From contig NZ_AHCF03000003.1 in NCBI RefSeq assembly GCF_000238275.3, positions 310,001 to 374,000 on the forward strand: DNA of 64,000 nucleotides. Reading direction: 5' to 3'. The position numbers were made by a program, and so were the translations under genes. This document shows, one piece after another, positions 56,945 to 64,000 of the stretch (position 1 is its first letter; each line of letters opens with the position of its first letter). The notes below the pieces were generated by a model that saw only the letters and a program-made list of their open reading frames with translations, was not told where the DNA came from and searched no databases. Source of the DNA: Pseudoalteromonas undina (GTDB lineage Bacteria; Pseudomonadota; Gammaproteobacteria; Enterobacterales; Alteromonadaceae).

Positions 56945-57009
56945 TTGCCATTTTTTTGCCACAATTGCTCAGCAGTTTGCCATTTTTACTCCCCTTTATT
57001 GCCACTTCA
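56945..57009 (+). promoter_or_regulatory. four phased TTGCCA direct repeats, candidate PdsR sites
   Basis: TTGCCA begins at 56945, 56956, 56977 and 56999, spacings 11, 21 and 22 bp, about one or two helical turns. The 11-mers are TTGCCATTTTT, TTGCCACAATT, TTGCCATTTTT and TTGCCACTTCA. Direct repeats on this spacing are how OmpR/PhoB-type dimers bind. They lie between pdsR and pdsO. Confidence 0.6.
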
Positions 57010-57099
57010 TGGTGTTTTAATACAGCTATTGAAATTACCAATACAACGCAAGTGCCAACCAATAGCTTGCCAACCATTATTAATAGTAAGGAATAGACC

Positions 57100-57825
57100 A
57101 TGAAGAAAACATTAATCGCACTCACACTTGTTAGCACTTTTTGTACACCAGTATTTGCTGCGGATACCCCATCAAAAGAAGCAAAAAAAGAAACAATAGT
57201 TGGCTTGAGCACCGGTGCCATTATTGGTGGTGTTGTTGGTGGGCCAATCGGCGCGTTTGTAGGCGCATTTGCTGGTGGTTTGATTGGCGATGCCAAGGTA
57301 GCTGAGCAAACCATTGCTGAGCAGCAGCAAGCTTTAACTGTAATGGCAGAGAAAACCAACGACTACCAGCATGTACTTAATCATAACAGTCACCTAGAGG
57401 CGCAACTTGAACTACTGGCGCAACAAAATGAGCAACTAACGCAATCACAGCTTAATAATTTATTGGCGATGACAGTGCAATTTAAAACAGGCTCTAGCGA
57501 TATTGCTCCTCATTTTGCCAAGCAGCTTGATCAATTGGTAGCGTTATTAAAAAGCCAACCGCAACTCGCACTCGATTTAAGTGGCTTTGCCGATCAGCGC
57601 GGTGCAGAGCAAGCGAACTTATTACTCTCAAAAGCCAGAGTAAACGCCGTACAAAGTTACTTAATTAAACAGGGAGTAAGCCATACACGTTTGAGCACAC
57701 AAGCGTTTGGCGAGCAGCAAAGCATAGCAAATAGTAACACCCTTGAAGATAACTTTTTTGACAGACGCGTTACCCTGACTACCCGTGCGCTTAATCAAAC
57801 GACTGATCAAACAGCAAGCAATTAA
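57100..57825 (+). CDS. pdsO: sortase-associated OmpA-like protein PdsO
   Basis: A 241-residue envelope protein. A signal peptide is cleaved near VFAAD. A glycine-zipper membrane segment follows (about 34-62: GAIIGGVVGGPIGAF, GAFAGGLIGD), then a coiled coil and an OmpA-type peptidoglycan-binding domain (about 115-235; FKTGSSDI, LDLSGFADQRG, RVNAVQSYL). This is the PdsO architecture that accompanies the marine sortase and its target. It is the first gene of the operon pdsO-target-sortase, with 26 bp to the next gene. Confidence 0.87.
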   Translation: MKKTLIALTLVSTFCTPVFAADTPSKEAKKETIVGLSTGAIIGGVVGGPIGAFVGAFAGGLIGDAKVAEQTIAEQQQALTVMAEKTNDYQHVLNHNSHLEAQLELLAQQNEQLTQSQLNNLLAMTVQFKTGSSDIAPHFAKQLDQLVALLKSQPQLALDLSGFADQRGAEQANLLLSKARVNAVQSYLIKQGVSHTRLSTQAFGEQQSIANSNTLEDNFFDRRVTLTTRALNQTTDQTASN

Positions 57826-57851
57826 TCGCAAGGCGTTCGAGGGAGTGATTT

Positions 57852-59852
57852 ATGTTGAGTAAACCCACCAAAGTGCTTACCAAGGTAAGCCTTTTTATTT
57901 TTATTATCATCGTGCTTTTAGCCAGCTTTAAAAGCCATGCACAGTCGCCAAAACTATCCTTGTTTGATAGCCAAGGAGTGGCGGTAAACCCTGGGGTTAT
58001 TTTAAAAAGCGATGCAAAAATGACCCTAACAGGGCTAATTAATCGTGTTGTAGTAACGCAGCACTACATAAATGAAAACCCTTTTGCCGTAAATGCACGT
58101 TATGTATTTCCTTTACCCGATGAAAGCGCCGTGCAAGCAATGACCATGCGTATTGGCGAGCGAGTTATTAAAGGTAAAATAGCAAAAAAACGCCAAGCTG
58201 AAAAACAGTACCAAGCTGCCAAAAAAGCAGGCAAACAAGCTTCATTGCTGCGACAGCAGCGTGCAAATATGTTTATTACAAATGTGGCAAATGTAGGGCC
58301 AGGAGAAGAAATAGTTATAACGCTTGAGTATCAAGAGATTATTGATTACCAGCACGGAACCTTTGCGATTCATTTTCCAACCACAATTACGCCACGCTAT
58401 CATGCAATAACAGGTGAAGTTAACGATGAACAAGATACACATGCGATAAAAAACGCTAATGCACCTTCGTTCACTCCACAGGGTTGGTTAAGCCCTGTTT
58501 ACACAAAACAAACCAATGAGGCGACAAGTTCCAGCGATTTAAGCTTAACAATTAACATGGATATAGGCTTAGAATTGGTTGATATAAACGCTAAGTACCA
58601 TCAAGTTAATATTGAAAACCCTGCATTTGGGCAATACAGCATTGTGCTAAAACCACAGCAAGCCATAAATAGAGACTTTGTACTTGAGTTTAAGCCACTT
58701 CAAATAGCGCAAGCGCAAGCTGCACTTTTTACTCAGCAAGCACAAAATGGTGAGCAGTATGCGTTAGCAATGTTAATGCCGCCAAGCGATAGTTTTACTC
58801 AATCTCAGCGTTTACCGCGTGAAATGGTGTTTGTAGTTGATACCTCGGGATCTATGCATGGGCAGTCTATTGAACAAGCTAAAAAAGCGCTGTTTTACGC
58901 ATTATCATTATTAGATAGTGATGATAGCTTCAATATTGTCAGTTTTAATAATGAGGTTGCAGTCATGAGTGAGACCCCATTAATTGCCAGTGACTTCAAT
59001 TTACGTCGCGCAGAGCGTTTTATTTATAACTTACAAGCCGATGGCGGAACTGAAATAAAAGGCGCACTTGATGCAGTACTCGATGGTACGCAGTTTGAAG
59101 GGTTTGTGCGCCAAGTTGTATTTTTAACCGATGGTAGCGTAAGTAACGAAGATCAGTTATTTAAACATATTGCGCATGCCTTAGGTGATAGTCGTTTATT
59201 TACTGTGGGCATTGGTAGTGCGCCTAACCGTTATTTTATGCGTCGTGCCGCTGATATAGGCAAGGGAACTTACACCTTTATAAGCAGTGCTCATGATGTG
59301 CAGCCGAAAATGCAGCAGTTGTTTGATAAACTTGCTCATCCGGCGATGACTAATTTAGCGTTAACAAATACAAATGGAGACAGCTTAGATTTTTGGCCCT
59401 CACCTTTGCCTGACCTATATTTTGCTGAGCCTATTATGGTGGCTATTAAATTAGACACTACCGATACAATTACTTTTACGGGGCAAACTGCGCATGGGGA
59501 GTTTAAGGTTAAGCTTAATCCGCAAGCAAGTTCAAAAGCCACAGGAATTGATAAGCTTTGGGCACGTCAAAAAATAAAGTCGTTATTGTTATACAACCAA
59601 CAAAGTGTTGTAAAACAGCAAGTGCAGCAGCTCGCGCTTGAGCATCAATTACTTAGCCCATTTACTGCGTTTATTGCCATAGAAGAGACGACCATAAAAG
59701 AAGTTGCTAAACAAAGCACACAAGTGGCTAATACTATGCCACAAGGAATGAGTATGCGCTTGCCGCAAACAGATGGGCAAAGCAAAATACATATTGTGTT
59801 TGGAGCATTACTACTTCTAGGTGGTCTTTTGTTAGTAAGGCGCTGTAAATGA
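57852..59852 (+). CDS. marine sortase target protein: VIT + vWA domains, LPQTD sorting signal
   Basis: A 666-residue exported protein, the predicted sole substrate of the adjacent sortase. In order: signal peptide (cleaved near SHAQS), a VIT domain (about 40-160), a von Willebrand A domain (about 323-490) with an intact MIDAS start DTSGSMHG (330-337), and a C-terminal sorting signal with LPQTD at 637-641, a hydrophobic helix and a basic tail VRRCK. The family is known as the marine proteobacterial sortase target. Sortase cleavage between T and D (in place of the Gram-positive G) is inferred. Its last four bases overlap the sortase start. Confidence 0.9.
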   Translation: MLSKPTKVLTKVSLFIFIIIVLLASFKSHAQSPKLSLFDSQGVAVNPGVILKSDAKMTLTGLINRVVVTQHYINENPFAVNARYVFPLPDESAVQAMTMRIGERVIKGKIAKKRQAEKQYQAAKKAGKQASLLRQQRANMFITNVANVGPGEEIVITLEYQEIIDYQHGTFAIHFPTTITPRYHAITGEVNDEQDTHAIKNANAPSFTPQGWLSPVYTKQTNEATSSSDLSLTINMDIGLELVDINAKYHQVNIENPAFGQYSIVLKPQQAINRDFVLEFKPLQIAQAQAALFTQQAQNGEQYALAMLMPPSDSFTQSQRLPREMVFVVDTSGSMHGQSIEQAKKALFYALSLLDSDDSFNIVSFNNEVAVMSETPLIASDFNLRRAERFIYNLQADGGTEIKGALDAVLDGTQFEGFVRQVVFLTDGSVSNEDQLFKHIAHALGDSRLFTVGIGSAPNRYFMRRAADIGKGTYTFISSAHDVQPKMQQLFDKLAHPAMTNLALTNTNGDSLDFWPSPLPDLYFAEPIMVAIKLDTTDTITFTGQTAHGEFKVKLNPQASSKATGIDKLWARQKIKSLLLYNQQSVVKQQVQQLALEHQLLSPFTAFIAIEETTIKEVAKQSTQVANTMPQGMSMRLPQTDGQSKIHIVFGALLLLGGLLLVRRCK

Positions 59853-60454
59853 AAAAGTGGCTAAGCATAGGTTTACTTGCCTTAGGTTTGAGCTTGTTTG
59901 GCCATGGTGTATACATGCAGGCAAAGGCGTGGCTTGCACAAGTGTTAATAGAGCAAGCTTGGCAAACAACCCTTAAATCGCCCAATAAAAAAATTAAGCC
60001 GTGGTTTTATGCTGATAGCTACCCGGTGGCACAAATAATATGGCCAAAGCATAATAAACGACTAACCGTGCTTGATGGTGCAAGTGGTAGAAACTTAGCG
60101 TTTGCGCCGAGCCACTTTTTACCAGCTGGGGAATTAGGTGGGGCTGATTTTGGTAATTCGCAAGGAGCACTTATTGCTGGCCACAACGATACCCACTTTG
60201 CGTTTTTAAAAAACGCTAAAGTGGGGGAACAATTTTCTCTACAACTTAAAAATGGCCAAATACAGCATTATTCAGTAACACACGTTGAGGTAATTCATCA
60301 GCACAACACCGATTTTTTGCAGCAATCAGGGTTGTATTTATTAACCTGTTACCCTTTTGATTCACTGGCCTCGGGTACCGATTTAAGATGGTTAGTGTCG
60401 GCAGAAATATTCTCACCCGAAGTTGAGTTAGGAATATCGACCACTAGTTCTTGA
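59849..60454 (+). CDS. class GN sortase (marine proteobacterial type)
   Basis: A 201-residue transpeptidase anchored by an N-terminal helix (about 5-24). The catalytic triad is visible: His112 in IAGHNDTHF, Cys167 in LLTCYPF and Arg180 in TDLRW. It would cut the LPQTD motif of the neighbouring protein and join it to an unknown nucleophile at the envelope. It overlaps the target gene by 4 bp, so the two are coupled. Its last 106 bases overlap the 3' end of the converging EamA gene. Confidence 0.9.
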   Translation: MKKWLSIGLLALGLSLFGHGVYMQAKAWLAQVLIEQAWQTTLKSPNKKIKPWFYADSYPVAQIIWPKHNKRLTVLDGASGRNLAFAPSHFLPAGELGGADFGNSQGALIAGHNDTHFAFLKNAKVGEQFSLQLKNGQIQHYSVTHVEVIHQHNTDFLQQSGLYLLTCYPFDSLASGTDLRWLVSAEIFSPEVELGISTTSS

Positions 60455-61308
60455 TGGCGTTGACTAATCATTACGCCTATAAACACCACAAATATGCTGA
60501 TCCACTGGCCAAGAGTTAGTACTTCGTTGAGGATAATGGCTGACAAAATTAAAGTGAAAATAGGGATTAAATTAGAGTAAGCCGCGGCGGTTAATACCGA
60601 CACTTTACTAATCGCATAGTTGTACATGCCGTACCCACCCAAAGTAACACAAGAGCCTAAGTACAATATGCTCATTAGTGCGGTTAAATCGTGTTGGTTT
60701 TCACTGGGTAGGTCAATAAACAGTAAAAACGGAGCAAAAAACAAACTACCACTCAAGCCTTGCAGAGCAATTAATGTGAGTGGGGAGTAGCGGTTAGCTA
60801 AATGTTTTATACACACGGTATAAAATGCCGCGCACACCATGGCCATTAATTCTAAAAAATTCCCCAGTAATGGGTTTGGAGCTTGGCTTGAACTCGGTGA
60901 GAGCAAAGTCAGTAAAATACTACCGCCAATACACAGCGTAAAACCCACCACAATAGCTTTACTAATATGCTCTTTGAGCATGAAAAACGCTAAAAATGCC
61001 ACAATAATGGGTAAGCAAGACACAATCACCCCCGCCTGAGATGCAGAGGTGTACTCCATTGCGTGGCCTTCAAATAAAAAGTACAAACAAGGCTCTGCCA
61101 GCGACATACCTAATAAATACTTCCAATCGCCTTTTAAATATTCAAAACGAATTACGTAACGCCATAAACATAACGAAATCAGTAAAGTGGTGAGCATACG
61201 TAAAAATATCACCAAGGCCGGATCATAAATCGCAATCGCGTATTTAAGTGCAATAAAGGAGCTACCCCACAAAAAGGTGGCAATAATTAAACATAAACTG
61301 GCAGGCAT
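60349..61308 (-). CDS. EamA-family (DMT) transporter
   Basis: A 319-residue inner-membrane protein with ten predicted helices in two EamA repeats (about 1-140 and 150-285); TFLWGSSFIALKYAI and the second-repeat opening NFLELMAMVCAAFY are typical. Substrate unknown; family members export amino acids or metabolites. The open frame extends to GTG 61350, but the first helix starts right after ATG 61308, so that start is chosen without a strong Shine-Dalgarno. The coding end overlaps the sortase gene by 106 bp on the opposite strand. Confidence 0.85.
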   Translation of the reverse strand: MPASLCLIIATFLWGSSFIALKYAIAIYDPALVIFLRMLTTLLISLCLWRYVIRFEYLKGDWKYLLGMSLAEPCLYFLFEGHAMEYTSASQAGVIVSCLPIIVAFLAFFMLKEHISKAIVVGFTLCIGGSILLTLLSPSSSQAPNPLLGNFLELMAMVCAAFYTVCIKHLANRYSPLTLIALQGLSGSLFFAPFLLFIDLPSENQHDLTALMSILYLGSCVTLGGYGMYNYAISKVSVLTAAAYSNLIPIFTLILSAIILNEVLTLGQWISIFVVFIGVMISQRHQELVVDIPNSTSGENISADTNHLKSVPEASESKG

Positions 61309-61439
61309 AAGGTGTAATTTAATCGGTTGAATATAGTGCGATCCTAGCACGCAGAGGGGGTGCTTGAATATTTTTTACTTGTTCAAAAATACCGAACTGG
61401 TATAAATAAATTCATCATTTATTGCGCTAAGTAAAAAAC

Positions 61440-62543
61440 ATGCAAAGGGATCAGGTAGTAGTTGTAAAGCTAGGTACAAGCGTACTCACTGGCGGTACCG
61501 ATAAGTTAGACAAAGCACATATGGTGGAACTTGTTCGCCAATGCTGTGACCTAAAAAAGCAAGGTCATCAGGTTATTTTAGTTTCTAGTGGTGCGGTTGC
61601 CGCAGGTCGCGAACAGCTATTAAAACCCTGTGGGCGCACATTAATAGACAAACAAATGTTGGCCGCCATTGGACAGGGGCAGCTCATTCATATTTGGCAA
61701 AGTTTATTTGCGTTGTATGGTGTTAACGTGGGGCAAATGCTACTAACGCGCGCGGATGTTGACGACAGAGAGCGTTATTTAAATGCCCGCGATACTCTCA
61801 ATGCCTTATTAAATTATGATGTTGTGCCGATCATCAATGAAAACGACGCGGTTGCTACCAGTGAAATAAAAGTAGGTGACAACGATAACTTATCGGCATT
61901 AGTGGCTATTTTGGCCAATGCCGATAAATTACTATTGCTGACCGATCAACAAGGGTTATTTACCAGCGATCCGCGCACCGACATTAACGCCACCTTGATT
62001 GACGAAGTTACTCATATTAATGATGAGTTACGCCAACTTGCGGGTGGCAGCGGTACAAACCTAGGCACAGGGGGTATGGCAACCAAACTACAGGCCGCAG
62101 ATATTGCCAGAAGAGCTGGGGTTGAGGTGATTATTGCCAAAGGCGCTGATGAAAATGTGATTTTAAAATGCATGAGCGAGCAACTACCAGGCACTCGCTT
62201 TTTAAAACTTACCGCGCCTAAAGATGGCCGAAAAAAATGGTTATTGGCAGGGCCTAAAAGTAGCGGCCAAATTTTAATTGATGCCGGTGCGGTGCATGCA
62301 TTGCAATCTAAGGGCGCTAGTTTACTTGCTAAAGGCATTACGCGTGCTATTGGTGAATTTGAACGTGGAGATTTAATTAACTTAATTGATGTAAACGAGC
62401 AAATTATTGCACGCGGGTTAACTCGCTTTAGCCATCTTGAAATCGATAAAATAAAAGGCGCACACTCTAATCAAATCAGCCATTTACTTGATTACGATAG
62501 CGGCGTGGAAGTGCTACACAGAGATGATATGGTGGTGTTGTAA
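61440..62543 (+). CDS. proB: glutamate 5-kinase
   Basis: First step of proline synthesis, phosphorylating glutamate. The 367-residue protein has the amino-acid-kinase domain (about 1-255; [48 protein letters not shown]) and a C-terminal PUA domain (about 275-360). Usual length for the long form. proA is not next to it in this window, unlike in E. coli. A terminator follows. Confidence 0.95.
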   Translation: MQRDQVVVVKLGTSVLTGGTDKLDKAHMVELVRQCCDLKKQGHQVILVSSGAVAAGREQLLKPCGRTLIDKQMLAAIGQGQLIHIWQSLFALYGVNVGQMLLTRADVDDRERYLNARDTLNALLNYDVVPIINENDAVATSEIKVGDNDNLSALVAILANADKLLLLTDQQGLFTSDPRTDINATLIDEVTHINDELRQLAGGSGTNLGTGGMATKLQAADIARRAGVEVIIAKGADENVILKCMSEQLPGTRFLKLTAPKDGRKKWLLAGPKSSGQILIDAGAVHALQSKGASLLAKGITRAIGEFERGDLINLIDVNEQIIARGLTRFSHLEIDKIKGAHSNQISHLLDYDSGVEVLHRDDMVVL

Positions 62544-62565
62544 TTAAGCACTTTTTTAACGATAT

Positions 62566-62605
62566 AGCGCAACGTATAATCCGCATATAGTGTTGCGCTT
62601 TTTTG
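62566..62605 (+). terminator. terminator after proB
   Basis: AGCGCAAC (62566-62573) pairs with GTTGCGCT (62592-62599) across an 18-nt loop, followed by a T-run. Confidence 0.8.
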
Positions 62606-62649
62606 TGTTAAAATCTTGCACCTTAAATTTGTTGTAAAGAGTATTGAAG

Positions 62650-63009
62650 ATGAAATTAGTTCGCTGGGTTTTAGGTTGTATCATCTTATTTTTTAATTTT
62701 GTTTTTACGCCGCGTAGCAAAAAACGTGATCCGCAAGAGCAAACTAAGCTTGATCAGCAAACCGCACAATTTAAGCTCTATCAATTCAAAGCATGCCCTT
62801 TTTGTGTAAAAGTGCGCCGTTCAATTAAGCGTGAAGGCTTAAAAATTGAAACACGCGATGCAAAAAATGATGAGCAATACCGCCAAGAGCTATTAGAGCA
62901 AGGCGGAAAAGTTAAAGTACCTTGTTTACGTATTGAGCAAGATGGCCAAGTAAAATGGCTTTATGAATCAAACGATATTATTGCTTACTTAAACAAAGTA
63001 GCCGCTTAA
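62650..63009 (+). CDS. membrane-anchored glutaredoxin-like protein
   Basis: A 119-residue protein with an N-terminal helix (about 5-22) that probably anchors it, a basic linker, and a glutaredoxin domain (about 42-118) with the redox site CPFC and the glutathione-site PCL (cis-proline) near residue 95. It likely reduces disulfides or glutathionylated proteins. The ATG at 62650 has AAGAG 8 nt upstream and is preferred over a TTG two codons earlier. It is 50 bp ahead of gltX on the same strand. Confidence 0.82.
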   Translation: MKLVRWVLGCIILFFNFVFTPRSKKRDPQEQTKLDQQTAQFKLYQFKACPFCVKVRRSIKREGLKIETRDAKNDEQYRQELLEQGGKVKVPCLRIEQDGQVKWLYESNDIIAYLNKVAA

Positions 63010-63059
63010 AATATTTATTGGTATTTCATACCATCTCACTTATTAAAAGAGACATTACC

Positions 63060-64000
63060 ATGACAATTCGTACCCGTGTTGCTCCGTCGCCAACTGGTGA
63101 CCCGCATCTTGGCACCGCTTACATTGCCTTATTTAACTACTGTTTTGCTAAACAGCAAGGCGGTGAATTTGTACTTCGTATTGAAGATACTGACCAAGTT
63201 CGCAGCACACCAGAATCTGAACAAGCCATCATGGATAGCTTACGCTGGTTAGGCCTTGAGTGGGATCATGGTCCTGATGTAGGTGGTGAGTTTGGTCCAT
63301 ACCGTCAATCTGAGCGCAGTGATTTATATAAAAAATACGCCCATCAGTTAGTTGAAGACGGCAAAGCATTTTATTGTTTTGCAACCAGCGAAGAACTGGA
63401 CCAAATGCGTGAAGAGCAAATGGCCGAAGGTCTGCGTCCTAAATACGATGGCCGTGGCTTAAACCATACAGAAGACGAAATTAAAGCAAACCTAGCTGCT
63501 GGTAAACCGTACGTTATACGTATGAAAATCCCAAGCGAAGGTACCTTTAAGTTCAACGATTACCTACGCGACGAAATTGAGATCCCGTGGGAAAACGTAG
63601 ACATGCAAGTGCTATTAAAAGCGGATGGTTTTCCAACGTACTTTTTAGCTAACGTGGTGGATGATCACCATATGCAAATTAGCCACATTTTCCGTGGTGA
63701 AGAGTGGATAAACTCAGCGCCTAAGCTATTAAAACTGTATGAAGATTTTGGTTGGGAAGCACCCGTACTAGGTCACTTACCATTATTGCGTAATCCAGAT
63801 AAATCAAAACTGTCTAAGCGTAAAAACCCAACGTCTATTAATTACTACAAAGAAATGGGTTACTTACCAGAAGCGGTACTAAACTACTTAGGCCGTATGG
63901 GTTGGTCAATGCCTGATGAGCGTGAAAAGTTCACCCTTAATGAAATGATTGAACATTTTGACATGAAGCGTGTATCACTTGGTGGCCCAGTATTCGACGT
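63060..64000 (+). CDS. gltX: glutamyl-tRNA synthetase, 3' end cut by window
   Basis: Charges tRNA(Glu) with glutamate. About 313 residues are visible and the frame is open at the window end, so the anticodon-binding domain is missing only because of the cut. The HIGH-type motif [12 protein letters not shown] and the KMSKS-type motif KLSKRKN are both intact, with VLRIEDTDQ and HIFRGEEW between them. It is distinct from gluQ in the same window, which is a short relative acting on queuosine. Confidence 0.95.
   Translation, partial: MTIRTRVAPSPTGDPHLGTAYIALFNYCFAKQQGGEFVLRIEDTDQVRSTPESEQAIMDSLRWLGLEWDHGPDVGGEFGPYRQSERSDLYKKYAHQLVEDGKAFYCFATSEELDQMREEQMAEGLRPKYDGRGLNHTEDEIKANLAAGKPYVIRMKIPSEGTFKFNDYLRDEIEIPWENVDMQVLLKADGFPTYFLANVVDDHHMQISHIFRGEEWINSAPKLLKLYEDFGWEAPVLGHLPLLRNPDKSKLSKRKNPTSINYYKEMGYLPEAVLNYLGRMGWSMPDEREKFTLNEMIEHFDMKRVSLGGPVFD

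Noticed and set aside
56945..57009. TTGCCA repeats as a mini CRISPR array
   Set aside because: Repeats are only 6-11 bp with spacers of 0-11 bp and there are no cas genes; the geometry fits a regulator site.
62012..62338. 108-codon antisense frame inside proB
   Set aside because: Opposite to conserved proB catalytic sequence, no independent evidence of coding.

Overview
The window is AT-rich, gene-dense chromosomal DNA of a marine gammaproteobacterium, most likely Pseudoalteromonas or a close Alteromonadales relative. Three things point there: the enterobacterial-type order sfsA-dksA-gluQ-pcnB-folK-panB-panC, the epd-pgk-fba glycolytic cluster, and the 'proteobacterial dedicated sortase' (Pds) locus known from marine genera such as Shewanella and Pseudoalteromonas. 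No rRNA, tRNA, insertion sequence, prophage or CRISPR array was seen. Both window ends cut genes: a diguanylate cyclase at the left and gltX at the right.

Layout. 1-3.9 kb: cut 7TM/GGDEF diguanylate cyclase, then the divergent yqhC/yqhD regulator and aldehyde-reductase pair. 4-10.1 kb: a small histidine-rich exported protein followed by a CzcCBA divalent-metal efflux system. 10.2-15.8 kb: membrane proteins (DUF3754, YqaA/VTT, DUF2339) and a second GGDEF protein. 15.8-24.3 kb: a CrbS-like SLC5-STAC-PAS-kinase-receiver sensor divergent from a DUF4212/sodium-solute symporter pair, then a DUF294/CBS protein and a DEDDh exonuclease. 24.4-29.6 kb: an unknown membrane protein, a SIMPL protein, epd, pgk and fba. 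29.7-30.3 kb: a non-coding stretch unusually dense in GATC sites. 30.3-33.4 kb: phoB-phoR and a PstS protein behind four tandem 11-bp Pho-type repeats. 33.5-39.9 kb: the panC-panB-folK-pcnB-gluQ-dksA-sfsA block on the minus strand. 40-45.7 kb: pepB, a phosphoribosyltransferase, a Crp/Fnr-type regulator, a YgjV-like protein, an exported amidohydrolase and a TonB-C lipoprotein. 45.7-52.4 kb: four tandem small exported EF-hand proteins divergent from glrK-qseG-glrR, then a DUF1543 protein and mltC. 52.5-60.5 kb: cca, a 51-codon small gene, and the Pds system (pdsS, pdsR, pdsO, LPXTG-like target, class GN sortase). 60.3-64 kb: an EamA transporter, proB, a glutaredoxin-like protein and gltX.

The most interesting signals are regulatory. 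Between the EF-hand genes and glrK lies a perfect TGTC-N10-GACA palindrome (the known GlrR consensus), about 150 bp upstream of a near-consensus sigma-54 promoter aimed at the EF-hand cluster; this predicts a local GlrR regulon of calcium-binding exported proteins. Between pdsR and pdsO there are four TTGCCA direct repeats phased on 10.5-11 bp, the geometry used by OmpR/PhoB-type regulators, so they are candidate PdsR sites for the sortase operon. pcnB appears to start at an ATT codon behind a good Shine-Dalgarno, as in E. coli. Functions are inferred by recognising sequence families; no database search was run.
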